This document shows, piece after piece, positions 17,391 to 27,222 of a stretch of 55,414 nt of DNA. Made by a program: the position numbers and the translations under genes. The notes under the pieces were generated by a model. It was not told the origin of the DNA, made no database searches, and worked only from the letters and a program-made list of their open reading frames with translations. Position 1 is the first letter of the stretch. Each line of letters opens with the position of its first letter. Origin of the DNA: Pantoea rwandensis (GTDB lineage Bacteria > Pseudomonadota > Gammaproteobacteria > Enterobacterales > Enterobacteriaceae); contig NZ_MLFR01000034.1 of NCBI RefSeq assembly GCF_002095475.1, positions 1 to 55,414 on the forward strand, in the 5' to 3' direction.

Positions 17391-18531
17391 TGGCAATCTC
17401 CAGCACGGCATCCGCGGCCTGCTCATCAGCATTCCAGCGAATCTGTTGGTGTAATTCGTTGAAGGTACTTAGTAGTGCATCGCGGTCTGGGCCGGCATGC
17501 AACAGCGGCTCTAAGGCTGCCGCCAAAGCTTCTGGCTGACACTCATCCTGCAGCAACTCTTTCACCAACTCGCGGCCAGCCAGCAAGTTAGGTAATGAAA
17601 CGTAGGGTGTTTTCACCAGACGTTTTGCTAACCAGAAGGTAAACGGCTTCATGCGGTAACCGACTACCATCGGACATTTCGCTAGCATGCACTCCAGTGC
17701 CGCGGTACCCGATGCCAAAATAGCGGCGTCGCTGGCAATCATGGCTTGACGCCCTTTGCCATCCAGCAAATGCATCGGCAGCTCTGGCGCAACCTCGGCT
17801 TTAATCTGTTCGAACTGCTCACGGCGCTTGGCATTGACCAGTGGCACCACGATTTCCAGCGTAGGGTAACGCTGTCGCAGTAACTGCGCTGCTCGCAGGA
17901 AGTCAGCGCTCAGCATTTCTACCTCGGCACCACGGCTACCTGGCAGCAAGCCCAGACAGATCGTGTCATCTGCGATACCTAACTCACGTCGCGCAGCGGA
18001 CTTATCTGGCTGCAGCGGCATGGCATCCGCCATGGTGTGGCCAATAAAGCGACATGGAACGTTGAAGCGATCATAAAACGCTTTCTCAAACGGCAGAAAC
18101 GCCAATACCAAGTTGGTGTTGCGGCCAATTTTGAACACACGTTTTTGCCGCCATGCCCACACCGATGGGCTGACGTAATGAATGGTGCGAATCCCTTTAC
18201 GCTTAAGGCTACCTTCCAGTGTGATGTTGAAATCAGGCGCATCAATGCCGACGAAAACATCAGGCTTGAGTTCGGTAAAGCGCTGGGTTAAATCCTTGCG
18301 AATACTCAGCAAGCGGCGCAGGCGGCCGAGCACTTCGACAATACCCATCACTGCCAGCTCTTCCATCTCATACCAGGCTTCGCAGCCTTCGGCTTGCATT
18401 AATGGACCGGCTACGCCAACAAAGCGAGCATCAGGATGGCGCGCTTTAAGCGCACGAATGAGACCTGCACCAAGAATATCGCCGGAGGTTTCTCCGGCGA
18501 CCAGGGCAATCGTTAAGGGACGCACTGACAT
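17383..18531 (-). CDS. lpxB: Lipid-A-disaccharide synthase
   Basis: GT19 glycosyltransferase that joins UDP-diacylglucosamine and lipid X into the disaccharide of lipid A on the inner membrane surface. It has 382 residues, as in E. coli. Landmarks are AGETSGDILGAGL near the N-terminus, the SVWAWRQKR segment and LLPGSRGAEVEML. It lies 3 bases after lpxA. Confidence 0.98.
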   Translation of the reverse strand: MSVRPLTIALVAGETSGDILGAGLIRALKARHPDARFVGVAGPLMQAEGCEAWYEMEELAVMGIVEVLGRLRRLLSIRKDLTQRFTELKPDVFVGIDAPDFNITLEGSLKRKGIRTIHYVSPSVWAWRQKRVFKIGRNTNLVLAFLPFEKAFYDRFNVPCRFIGHTMADAMPLQPDKSAARRELGIADDTICLGLLPGSRGAEVEMLSADFLRAAQLLRQRYPTLEIVVPLVNAKRREQFEQIKAEVAPELPMHLLDGKGRQAMIASDAAILASGTAALECMLAKCPMVVGYRMKPFTFWLAKRLVKTPYVSLPNLLAGRELVKELLQDECQPEALAAALEPLLHAGPDRDALLSTFNELHQQIRWNADEQAADAVLEIANG

Positions 18532-18534
18532 GGA

Positions 18535-19323
18535 TTAACGAATCAATCCACGCGTTGAACGAGCAAAGAAGTCGTAGAAAGGCTGCACTTCGCTATGTTG
18601 TTTCGCCAGCTCTTCAATCTCTGGTTTAACTTCATCCAGCGTTTTACCACTGCGATAAAGCAGCTTGTACGCATTGCGAATGGCGTGCAGTGCTTCTTTG
18701 CTAAAGCCACGACGCTTAAGGCCTTCGATGTTAATACCGAACGGCGTCGCGTGGTTACCCTGCGCGATAACGTATGGCGGCACATCCTGCGCGACGCCTG
18801 AACAACCGCCAACCATCACGTGTGCACCAATGGTGCACCACTGGTGTACTGCCGTCATGCCGCCGATAATTGCGAAATCATCAACAGTCACGTGGCCGCC
18901 CAGCGTGGCGTTGTTGGCGAAGATGCAACGGTTACCAATCACACAGTCATGCGCAATGTGCGCATTGACCATTAGCAGGTTGTCACTGCCAATTTTGGTA
19001 AGGTTGCCGCCCTGCGTGGTGCCACGATGAATGGTGACGCTCTCGCGGATGCGGTTACGATCGCCGATTTCAACACGGGTCGGTTCGCCGGCATATTTCA
19101 GGTCTTGGTTCACTTCACCAATCGAAGCAAACTGATAGATCTGATTATCTTTACCGATACGCGTGTGGCCATTCACCACCACGTGCGATTTGAGCACCGT
19201 ACCTTCACCAATTTCCACGTTAGCGCCGACAAAGCAGAACGGGCCGATGTGAACATTGGCACCGATGACGGCACCTTCTTCAATGACGGAACTGGGATGA
19301 ATATTGGCGGTTGAATCAATCAC
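18535..19323 (-). CDS. lpxA: UDP-N-acetylglucosamine acyltransferase
   Basis: The first enzyme of lipid A synthesis. It transfers R-3-hydroxyacyl from ACP to the 3-OH of UDP-GlcNAc. It has 262 residues, equal to E. coli. Hexapeptide repeats form the left-handed beta-helix. The catalytic histidine lies in NAHIAHDC, and the C-terminal helical region starts near GLKRRGFS. It is 3 bases from both fabZ and lpxB, so it is part of a tight operon. Confidence 0.98.
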   Translation of the reverse strand: MIDSTANIHPSSVIEEGAVIGANVHIGPFCFVGANVEIGEGTVLKSHVVVNGHTRIGKDNQIYQFASIGEVNQDLKYAGEPTRVEIGDRNRIRESVTIHRGTTQGGNLTKIGSDNLLMVNAHIAHDCVIGNRCIFANNATLGGHVTVDDFAIIGGMTAVHQWCTIGAHVMVGGCSGVAQDVPPYVIAQGNHATPFGINIEGLKRRGFSKEALHAIRNAYKLLYRSGKTLDEVKPEIEELAKQHSEVQPFYDFFARSTRGLIR

Positions 19324-19326
19324 TAA

Positions 19327-19782
19327 TTATGCCTCCCGGCTACGGGCACACATCATGGTCGCTTCACAGACAATTTTGCCGTCTACTGTTGCCACGCCTT
19401 TGAAGCGTGTCAGACCACGACGCGTTTTCTCGAAGGTGACTTCCATGATCATCTGATCGCCCGGTACAACCGGACGCTTGAAGCGGGCTTCGTCGATACC
19501 AGCGAAGTAATAGAGTTCGCCTGGCTCCAGTTTTCCGACGCTTTTAAACGCCAAGATACCGGTGGCCTGCGCCATTGCTTCCAGAATCAGAACGCCTGGG
19601 AAAATCGGCTTACCAGGGAAGTGTCCCTGGAAAAACGGTTCATTAACAGAAACGTTCTTTACCGCACGCAGATATTTATGCTCTTCAAATTCCAGCACGC
19701 GGTCAACCAGCAAGAACGGATAGCGGTGCGGCAGCAGTTCTAAAATCTCTTCGATTTTCAGAGTATGCGTTTCAGTTGTCAA
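19327..19782 (-). CDS. fabZ: 3-hydroxyacyl-ACP dehydratase
   Basis: Hot-dog-fold dehydratase of fatty-acid elongation. It competes with LpxA and LpxD for hydroxyacyl-ACP, so its place among the lpx genes is functionally sensible. It has 151 residues, the E. coli length. The catalytic His lies in QGHFPGKPIFPG, and the Glu in LILEAMAQ. It is separated from lpxD by 192 bases containing a strong hairpin. Confidence 0.98.
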   Translation of the reverse strand: MTTETHTLKIEEILELLPHRYPFLLVDRVLEFEEHKYLRAVKNVSVNEPFFQGHFPGKPIFPGVLILEAMAQATGILAFKSVGKLEPGELYYFAGIDEARFKRPVVPGDQMIMEVTFEKTRRGLTRFKGVATVDGKIVCEATMMCARSREA

Positions 19783-19824
19783 AATACTCTTCCTGTCCTA
19801 AAAAATCTGATGGCAATAATAACA

Positions 19825-19860
19825 CGGCCTGCACAGATCAAAATGATCCTCCGCAGGCCG
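19825..19860. repeat. Two-level hairpin between lpxD and fabZ
   Basis: Outer arms CGGCCTGC (19825-19832) and GCAGGCCG (19853-19860) are exact inverted repeats. Nested inside are GATCA and TGATC around AAA. On the minus strand the stem is followed by TGTTATTATT. It could be a partial terminator or an RNA processing or stability element. Confidence 0.75.
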
Positions 19861-19974
19861 CAAATCAGTTCGGTGGCGTAACGCTTTCTTGAGAGACCTT
19901 CTGCCTTGCCCGGATAAACCGAATGAGGCAGAAAATACGCTGCTTTTTTATGAAAGCGGGTCGCTGGGATGCGT

Positions 19975-21000
19975 TTAGTCGTCTTTGCCGACCTTACGTT
20001 CGATGGCTTTTAAGCGTTTGCTTATTTCATCGATATTCATCACCAAGGCTGCCGTTTTACGCCAGGTTTTGTTGGGTTGCAGTGGGATACCCGATGAGTA
20101 TACCCCAGGCTCTGTGATAGGGCGCATTACCATGCCCATGCCGGTTACGGTCACTTTGTCACAGATTTCCATATGGCCGTTAATGACGCTGGCGCCGCCA
20201 ATCATACAATAACGTCCAATCTTCAGACTACCCGCCATGATCACACCACCCGCAACGGCAGTGTTGTCTCCAATCACAACGTTGTGCGCAATCTGACACT
20301 GGTTGTCTATGATAACACCATTGCCGATCAGAGTGTTATCCAGTGCACCGCGATCGATAGTGGTACAAGCACCAATTTCTACTCGATCACCAATTATCAC
20401 GGTTCCCAGCTGTGGGATTTTCACCCAATTGCCACGGTCGTTAGCATACCCGAAACCATCAGCACCGATCACGGTACCCGACTGAATCAGACAATCCTGA
20501 CCAATCTCGATCTCATGGTAAATCGTAACGTTAGCCCACAAACGTGAACCACGACCGATGCGCGTCTGCTTACCAACAAAACATCCTGCGCCAATCACGA
20601 TGTCATCACCCAGCTCAACGCCAGACTCGATCACCGCATTTGCACCCACCGAAACATTCTTACCCAGCGACGCTGTTGGATCGATTACCGCACTGGGCGC
20701 GATATTTTGCGCGGGCTGAGGCGTCGTGTCCAGCAGTTGTGCCATACGGGCATAGGTCAGGTAAGGATTTTTCACCACCAGGGCGGCCGTTTTACACCAC
20801 TCCAGATCCGCTTCCGTCAGCACCACGGCTGAAGCCTGGATAAGAGCGAGTTGCTCGCGGTAGCGGCTGTTTGCAAGAAAAGTGATTTGACCAGTGGTGG
20901 CGGATTGCATAGAAGCAATGCCGGAGATGACGATATCGCCATCTCCGTGCAATTCTGCATCCAACTGCTGGGCTAAATCAGCCAGTCGAATTGATGACAT
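19975..21000 (-). CDS. lpxD: UDP-3-O-(3-hydroxyacyl)glucosamine N-acyltransferase
   Basis: The third step of lipid A synthesis, adding a second hydroxyacyl chain to the 2-amino group. It has 341 residues, as in E. coli. An N-terminal uridine-binding domain precedes a left-handed beta-helix of hexapeptides. The likely catalytic His is in IAHNVVIGDN. The C-terminus is helical and basic. It starts 3 bases after skp. Confidence 0.98.
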   Translation of the reverse strand: MSSIRLADLAQQLDAELHGDGDIVISGIASMQSATTGQITFLANSRYREQLALIQASAVVLTEADLEWCKTAALVVKNPYLTYARMAQLLDTTPQPAQNIAPSAVIDPTASLGKNVSVGANAVIESGVELGDDIVIGAGCFVGKQTRIGRGSRLWANVTIYHEIEIGQDCLIQSGTVIGADGFGYANDRGNWVKIPQLGTVIIGDRVEIGACTTIDRGALDNTLIGNGVIIDNQCQIAHNVVIGDNTAVAGGVIMAGSLKIGRYCMIGGASVINGHMEICDKVTVTGMGMVMRPITEPGVYSSGIPLQPNKTWRKTAALVMNIDEISKRLKAIERKVGKDD

Positions 21001-21003
21001 CGA

Positions 21004-21504
21004 TTATTTAACCTGTTTAACAACGTCAGCAGTGATGTCTTTAGCATCAGTAGAAGAGTACAACACGGCCTGAGAATCCAGCACCAGATCGTAACCTTCG
21101 CTCTTCGCTACAGACTGAACAGCGGTCTGGATTTTAGCCAGCAGCTTGTTACGTTCCTGCATCTGACGAGACTGGTTGTCTTTGTCAAAAGCCTGCGCTT
21201 TCTGTTCAAAAGCAGCACGCTCAGAAGCAATCTGCTTCTCTTTCTTGGTGCGGTCGCTGGCTTTCATGGTTGACGCATTACGCTGCAGATCCTGGATTTC
21301 GCCCTGGATTTTCTGCTGCTGCGACTGAAGGTCAGAAGCACGGCTTGAGAACTCGCCCTCAAGCTGTTTAGCAACGGCGGCACGCTGCGGAGATTGCTGG
21401 AAAACCTGGCTCAGGTTCACGACGGCGATTTTATCGGCCGCTTGGGCACCCGCAGAAGCAGCTAATGCAACACCCAGAGCAGCAGCACAGAACAACTTTT
21501 TCAC
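21004..21504 (-). CDS. skp: Periplasmic chaperone Skp/OmpH
   Basis: Holds unfolded outer-membrane proteins in the periplasm and hands them toward BamA. It has 166 residues including a signal peptide of about 22 (ending AGAQA/ADK). The mature part is mostly long charged helices rich in Gln, Lys and Glu, matching the tentacle-like coiled coils of the trimer. It lies between bamA and lpxD. Confidence 0.97.
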   Translation of the reverse strand: MKKLFCAAALGVALAASAGAQAADKIAVVNLSQVFQQSPQRAAVAKQLEGEFSSRASDLQSQQQKIQGEIQDLQRNASTMKASDRTKKEKQIASERAAFEQKAQAFDKDNQSRQMQERNKLLAKIQTAVQSVAKSEGYDLVLDSQAVLYSSTDAKDITADVVKQVK

Positions 21505-21602
21505 TATAAACTCCTTACCTCAACGTGTGTGTTTGCAGCGTGTCACGCCTAAGCGCGACACGGGTGCAAGACGGTATTGTTACTTCCTTGTTCAGAACAG
21601 CT

Positions 21603-24014
21603 TTACCAGGTTTTACCAATGTTAAACTGGAACTGCTCTGATTTGTCTCCCTCGACTTTCTTCATCGGCTGAGCATATGAGAATACCAGCGGACCTAATG
21701 GCGACATCCATTGCAGGGCGACACCCGCAGAGACACGGATGTTATTCGGATCGCTGTAATCTGGAATGCCCGCCGCACGTGTTTCTGCGGTGTTCTGCCA
21801 TTTAGTATCCCAGACTGTACCCGCGTCCATAAACACAGATGTACGGACTGAGTTAGCGTATTTCTCGCTCAGGAACGGCGTTGGTGTGATCAGCTCAAGG
21901 CTGGCAATCGCCATAGCGTTACCACCCACTGCATCATCTGACTTACAGATACCGTTAGCATCCGTCAGATTACAGGTGGACGAGTGATCGTTCAGGTAAG
22001 CCGCTTTCGGACCAATGGTATTGGACTGGAAGCCACGAACCGTGCTTGAACCACCGCCGTAGAAGTTCTCATAGAACGGCATCTCTTTACCACCGAGTCC
22101 GTCACCATATCCAATACGGCCACGTCCCAGCACCACCCAGGTGCCATCGCGGTTCAACGGTACGTACTGTTGAGAATCCAACGTCGCTTTGTAGAAGGCG
22201 TTGTCAGAACCTGGAATGGTCACTTTGCCGTTCAGGTTGGTACGGTTACCTTTGGTTGGGAAGAATCCACGATCCAAGGTGTTGTAGGTCCAACCGTAGT
22301 TGAAGGTGAAGTCATCCGCAGAGAAATCACCGTCATCGTTCAGACCCTGATGGCGGCCAACCGAGTCCAGATAACGCCACATCGCAACCTGCGGCTGCAT
22401 GTTAGACAGGTCGTTATGTACATAACCCAGGCCAACACGCAATGTGTTGTTTTCGTTAACCGGGAAGCCCAACGTGCCATCCACACCATAACTTCTGTTG
22501 GTGTAGTCTGACAGGTCCGCATCATCCGCTTTAAAGTCGTTATAGAATACGCGACCACCCAAGCTCACACCGTCGACCGTGAAGTACGGATCGGTCAGTG
22601 AGAATTCAGCATAGGTCTGGTAATCGTTTTTGGTACCGCTGATGCCAACGGTATTACCGGTACCGAGCCAGTTTTCCTGGGTCACACCCACCTGGAAGCT
22701 GACGCCACTTTCAGTACCGTAACCGACACCAAAGTTAAAGGTACCGGTGTTACGCTCTTTAACCTTGTAGACGACGTCTACCTGGTCCGGAGAACCTGGC
22801 ACGCGCTGGGTATCGACATCGACGGTTTCAAAGTAACCGGTACGATTCAGACGCTCTTTACCCTGGTCAACGAGGTCGCTGCCCAACCAGGCACCTTCCA
22901 TCTGACGCATTTCACGGCGCAGTACGGCATCTTTCGAGGTATCGTTACCTTCGAAGCGCACTTTACGCACGTAATAGCGGTTGCCGGCATCCACATTGAT
23001 ATGCAGTTTAACGGTTTTGTCTGCGTCGTTAATTTCAGGCTGTGTCACTACACGCGGGTAGGCATAGCCATAACGACCCAGCAGTTTTTTGATGTCATCT
23101 TCCATCTGCGTGACTTTGGTGCCGTTATACAGCTCACCCGATGGAATACGCGTCATTTTTTCGATTTCAGCCGAGTGGCCCGCCATGCTGCCGTTTACAA
23201 TCACGCCGGCAATCTTGTACTGATCGCCTTCGTTGATGTTCACGGTGATGTAGATGCCTTTTTTATCTGGCGTCAGGCTCACTTGGGTTGAATCGATGTT
23301 GAAGCGCGCATAACCGCGATCCAGATAGAAGCTGCGCAGGGTTTCAAGATCCCCGGCCAGCTTTTGCTTCTGGTATTTACGATCGCCGACCACGTTCCAC
23401 CATGGCACTTCATCACGCAGTGAGAAGCGCGAGATCAATTCGTCAGAGCTAAAGGCTTTATTACCAACGATGTTGATCTGCTGGATTTGAGCAGAAACGC
23501 CTTCCTGGAAGACGAACTTCAAATCCACGCGGTTACGCGGCAGCGGTGTCGCAATCGCTTTGACGCTGGCGGTGTATTTACCGACGCTGTAGTAGAAGTC
23601 TTCCAACCCCTTCTCAATCGAAGAGAGCGTGGTACGGTCAAGTGCTTCACCGACACGTACTCCAGAAGCTTCAAGGTTCTGCTTCAGCTGTTCTTCTTTA
23701 ACCGCTTTATTACCGGAGAAAGTGATGCTGGCAATGGTCGGACGTTCTTTCACCTGAACAATCAGGGTATTTCCGTCACGAAGAACCTGGACATCTTCAA
23801 AGTTACCTGTGGCGAACAGTGAACGAATGGTGTTTCTGACGTCATCATCAGAAACGGTATCACCGACACGTACAGGCATGCTAAGCAGAGCCGCGCCGAC
23901 GGCGACTCGCTGTAGACCTTCGAAATGAATGTCCTTCACTACGAAATCGTCTGCACCGTAAACGGTGGCGCTGCTGAACAGCAGCGACGCTATGAGCAAC
24001 TTTTTCATCGCCAT
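21603..24014 (-). CDS. bamA: Outer-membrane protein assembly factor
   Basis: The central component of the BAM complex that folds and inserts beta-barrel proteins in the outer membrane. It has 803 residues from the ATG at 24014 (E. coli 810). A signal peptide of about 20 residues ends at VYG/AD. Five POTRA domains reach to about residue 420, and then the 16-strand barrel follows. The conserved VRGF sequence of loop 6 is present, and the final residue is Trp. A frame open from 24038 would add eight residues before the conserved MAMKK start. Confidence 0.98.
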   Translation of the reverse strand: MAMKKLLIASLLFSSATVYGADDFVVKDIHFEGLQRVAVGAALLSMPVRVGDTVSDDDVRNTIRSLFATGNFEDVQVLRDGNTLIVQVKERPTIASITFSGNKAVKEEQLKQNLEASGVRVGEALDRTTLSSIEKGLEDFYYSVGKYTASVKAIATPLPRNRVDLKFVFQEGVSAQIQQINIVGNKAFSSDELISRFSLRDEVPWWNVVGDRKYQKQKLAGDLETLRSFYLDRGYARFNIDSTQVSLTPDKKGIYITVNINEGDQYKIAGVIVNGSMAGHSAEIEKMTRIPSGELYNGTKVTQMEDDIKKLLGRYGYAYPRVVTQPEINDADKTVKLHINVDAGNRYYVRKVRFEGNDTSKDAVLRREMRQMEGAWLGSDLVDQGKERLNRTGYFETVDVDTQRVPGSPDQVDVVYKVKERNTGTFNFGVGYGTESGVSFQVGVTQENWLGTGNTVGISGTKNDYQTYAEFSLTDPYFTVDGVSLGGRVFYNDFKADDADLSDYTNRSYGVDGTLGFPVNENNTLRVGLGYVHNDLSNMQPQVAMWRYLDSVGRHQGLNDDGDFSADDFTFNYGWTYNTLDRGFFPTKGNRTNLNGKVTIPGSDNAFYKATLDSQQYVPLNRDGTWVVLGRGRIGYGDGLGGKEMPFYENFYGGGSSTVRGFQSNTIGPKAAYLNDHSSTCNLTDANGICKSDDAVGGNAMAIASLELITPTPFLSEKYANSVRTSVFMDAGTVWDTKWQNTAETRAAGIPDYSDPNNIRVSAGVALQWMSPLGPLVFSYAQPMKKVEGDKSEQFQFNIGKTW

Positions 24015-24065
24015 CGTTGTTATGCGTTTTCCTAACACATCCCGCGCCTGTCTGCGTTCCAGCTA

Positions 24066-25415
24066 TTACAGACGTGAGAAATCATTGAAAAGTGCAAGCC
24101 CCATTAATAACACCAGCAAAATTGAGCCAATGCGATAACTGAAGTCCTGAACTCGCTCGGACACCGGTCCACCTTTGATCTTTTCGATCGCCAGAAAGAG
24201 TAGATGTCCACCATCTAATACCGGCAGAGGGAACAGGTTGATGATCCCTAAGTTGACGCTGATCAGCGCCAGGAACATCAGATAGTAAATCACCCCGTAT
24301 TCCGCTGATAACCCCGCACCTTGCGCAATCGAAATTGGCCCGCTCAGATTATTCAGCTTCACTTCCCCGGTTATCAACTTGCCCAGCATCGAGACCGTTA
24401 ACTTCATCAACTGCCAGGTTTTGACACTGGCTTCGCCGATGGCGGCAAAAGGTCCATACTGCCTTACCGTTTTGTACTCATCAGGTAGCGGAATTACGCG
24501 CGGGATAACTCCCGCAAAGCCTTCCGCTTCATTACCCGGTTTCGCTTCCGGCGTTAACGTCAACGCCACCGGTTCGCCGTTTCGTTCGACATCCAGCGCC
24601 ATGTTTTTGCGTGGATTATCGCGTACCTGTGCCGCGAAAGCCTGCCATTGTGTTAACGGCTGACCATCGACTTTAACGATCCTATCGCCTGCTTGCAAAC
24701 CGGCAACGCTTGCCGGTGAGTTTGCCTGAACTTCAGCTAAGGTCGTTTCAATCTGCGGCCCACGTGGACGAATGCCTAACGCCACGACCGGGTCCTGTTT
24801 ATCAGGCTCAAATTGCCATTCGCGCAAATCTAACTGCTTCTGCTGCGTGGCTTCTTCACCAAACTGCGAGACGGTAAGCGTGGCATTGCTGTCGCCAATT
24901 TTACCGATCAGTGCCATGCGCACAGCATCCCAATCAGGCGTTTCGATACCGTCCACCGCTTTTAGTTCCATCCCAGAGGTAATTTGCGCCTCTGCAGCGA
25001 CCGAACCGTTCAGAATTTCGCCAACAACCGGACGAACCCCCGGCACGCCATGGATGAACACCACCCAATAGGCAAACACGGCAAAAATGAAATTAGCGAT
25101 GGGACCGGCGGCGATGATGGAAGCGCGTTGCAGCACGGTTTTATTGTTGAAGGCTTGATGGCGTAGTTCAGCAGGAACGCTCTCAACGCGCTCATCAAGC
25201 ATTTTGACATAGCCGCCGAGCGGAATTAAGGCGATAACATATTCGGTACCTTGGCGATCGCTACGACGCCATAGCGCTTTACCGAAGCCAATTGAGAAAC
25301 GTTCAACCTTTACGCCACAGCGGCGGGCAACCCAAAAATGGCCGAATTCGTGCACCGTGATTAATACACCGAGTGCCACGATAAAGGCGACAAAACTCCA
25401 GAGTATGCTCAACAT
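24066..25415 (-). CDS. rseP: Site-2 zinc metalloprotease
   Basis: Inner-membrane protease that cleaves RseA after DegS, releasing sigma-E. It also clears signal-peptide remnants. It has 449 residues (E. coli 450). The zinc-binding HEFGH is at residues 22-26 in the first membrane helix. Two periplasmic PDZ domains are centred on the LNGSVAAEAQ and QANSPASVAGLQAGD regions. A later membrane segment carries NLFPLPVLDGG with the third metal ligand. It sits 12 bases after cdsA. Confidence 0.97.
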   Translation of the reverse strand: MLSILWSFVAFIVALGVLITVHEFGHFWVARRCGVKVERFSIGFGKALWRRSDRQGTEYVIALIPLGGYVKMLDERVESVPAELRHQAFNNKTVLQRASIIAAGPIANFIFAVFAYWVVFIHGVPGVRPVVGEILNGSVAAEAQITSGMELKAVDGIETPDWDAVRMALIGKIGDSNATLTVSQFGEEATQQKQLDLREWQFEPDKQDPVVALGIRPRGPQIETTLAEVQANSPASVAGLQAGDRIVKVDGQPLTQWQAFAAQVRDNPRKNMALDVERNGEPVALTLTPEAKPGNEAEGFAGVIPRVIPLPDEYKTVRQYGPFAAIGEASVKTWQLMKLTVSMLGKLITGEVKLNNLSGPISIAQGAGLSAEYGVIYYLMFLALISVNLGIINLFPLPVLDGGHLLFLAIEKIKGGPVSERVQDFSYRIGSILLVLLMGLALFNDFSRL

Positions 25416-25427
25416 TGTCGCTTATCC

Positions 25428-26285
25428 TCAGAGAGTGCGGAACACCAGCAGCAGCAGGCAGGCAAACACCGGCACCGCAGCCGTCAGGCTATCGATACGA
25501 TCGAGGATACCACCGTGCCCCGGAATCAAGTTACCGCTGTCTTTGATACCGGCTTCACGTTTGAACATGCTTTCGGTGAGGTCGCCGAGAACAGAGGCCA
25601 GCGTGGCAATGACGGCGCATATCACCAATGTGCCCGGTGCGACAGTGAGTGGCGCTAACATCGCAAACAGCCACGCAATAATCGCTGACGAGAGCAAACC
25701 GCCAAAGAAGCCTTCCCAGGTTTTACCTGGTGAAACTTTAGGAGCCAGCTTATGTTTGCCGAACAGACGTCCAAACATATAAGCACCGGAGTCTGCGCCC
25801 CAGACGATAAACATCACGAACAGCAGCCACCATGCACCCGCAAAGTGGTCGGTGTCGTAATGATATTGTCGCAGCGCCATCATGCCCCAAAAGAAGGGGA
25901 TGACCGTAAGCAGGCCGAATACAAGACGCAGTGGACGTGAATGACGCCACAACGCAGCGGAAGCGGGATAAAAAAGCACAAGGAATAGTGCGACGATCCA
26001 CCAGCCCAGTGAAGCCCATAGCGAGCCTTCCATCTGGTACTGATGAAGATTACGTTGGTAGGGTTGCAGGGTAAACAGCATCACAGCCAATAACAGGCCG
26101 CAGAGCACCGCCAGCCAGATACGCTGCTGACGCGAAGCCATACCTGCAAGCTGTCCCCATTCCCAGGCGGCCAGCATACAGATGATGATCGTTGTAATCG
26201 CAAAACCGGACAGCGGTAACCAAAACAGTGCAGCGATTACCAGCGGAATTAAAATAAACGCGGTAATCAGACGAGACTTCAGCAA
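25428..26285 (-). CDS. cdsA: Phosphatidate cytidylyltransferase
   Basis: Makes CDP-diacylglycerol from CTP and phosphatidic acid, the branch-point precursor of membrane phospholipids. It has 285 residues with about seven or eight membrane segments. The family signature is complete near the C-terminus (FKREAGIKDSGNLIPGHGG followed by LDRID). It lies 18 bases after uppS. Confidence 0.98.
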   Translation of the reverse strand: MLKSRLITAFILIPLVIAALFWLPLSGFAITTIIICMLAAWEWGQLAGMASRQQRIWLAVLCGLLLAVMLFTLQPYQRNLHQYQMEGSLWASLGWWIVALFLVLFYPASAALWRHSRPLRLVFGLLTVIPFFWGMMALRQYHYDTDHFAGAWWLLFVMFIVWGADSGAYMFGRLFGKHKLAPKVSPGKTWEGFFGGLLSSAIIAWLFAMLAPLTVAPGTLVICAVIATLASVLGDLTESMFKREAGIKDSGNLIPGHGGILDRIDSLTAAVPVFACLLLLVFRTL

Positions 26286-26303
26286 AGGTTACCCCCAGAT
26301 TGC

Positions 26304-27056
26304 TCAGGCGCCACCTGGTGCAGCACCGCCATAGCGACGCTCCCGAGAAGAGAATGCATTCAGTGCACCTTCAAAAACGTGTTCATCAAAATCAGGCCAA
26401 AGAACATCGGTAAACCAAAACTCAGCATAGGCAATCTGCCACAGCAGGAAGTTACTAATCCGATGCTCTCCCCCGGTCCTTATCACTAAATCCACCGGCG
26501 CCAGCTCCTGCATACACAGATACGGAGCCAAGCTTTCTTCGGTTATCTGGTCAGGACGTAATAAACCTTCCTGAACCTGTTCGGCCAGTTTTCTGGCACC
26601 CTGGATAATATCCCAACGGCCACCATAGTTGGCAGCAATGTTGAGGGTCAGTCCATTATTTTGTTGAGTCAGTTCCTCGGCGCGGCGAATGCGTTCCTGA
26701 ATACGGTTATTAAAACGACTAATATCGCCAATCACGCACAGACGTACGTTATGTTTGTGTAGGCTTTTGACTTCGCTATCGAGCGCCCAAACAAACAACT
26801 CCATTAAAGCTGTCACTTCCTGTACCGGTCGGCTCCAGTTTTCACTGCTGAACGCATAAAGCGTGAGCGCTTCCAGCTTATGGCTGACCGCAAAGCTGAC
26901 AGCCCGGCGTACTGATTTTACCCCGGCTTTGTGGCCTGAAATACGCAGTTTGCCCTGATTTTTTGCCCAGCGACCATTACCATCCATAATGATGGCCACG
27001 TGACGTGGCGTGCAGTACGACTCGTCATCGATTGTGTTGTGATTGTTGGACGACAT
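26304..27056 (-). CDS. uppS: Undecaprenyl diphosphate synthase
   Basis: Cis-prenyltransferase (IspU) that extends farnesyl diphosphate to the C55 lipid carrier used for peptidoglycan and O-antigen. It has 250 residues. The catalytic Asp25 is in IIMDGNGRWA, and the ALTLYAFSSENW and RTGGEHRISNFLLWQ blocks are intact. It is followed closely by cdsA. The dxr gene ends 166 bases upstream. Confidence 0.97.
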   Translation of the reverse strand: MSSNNHNTIDDESYCTPRHVAIIMDGNGRWAKNQGKLRISGHKAGVKSVRRAVSFAVSHKLEALTLYAFSSENWSRPVQEVTALMELFVWALDSEVKSLHKHNVRLCVIGDISRFNNRIQERIRRAEELTQQNNGLTLNIAANYGGRWDIIQGARKLAEQVQEGLLRPDQITEESLAPYLCMQELAPVDLVIRTGGEHRISNFLLWQIAYAEFWFTDVLWPDFDEHVFEGALNAFSSRERRYGGAAPGGA

Positions 27057-27222
27057 AACGCGTAATAATTCCTTTCATCAGAAATGCTGTGGTTTCTGAA
27101 TACATTGCGCCTGCGGCAAACTCCAGCCATTCTGCCGGATGACATTGAAACAATGCCGGGCCGTGAAACGCGAGCGAGCGACTATACCATTTTCACCCTA
27201 AGCGAACAAATAGCGGTAAGTA

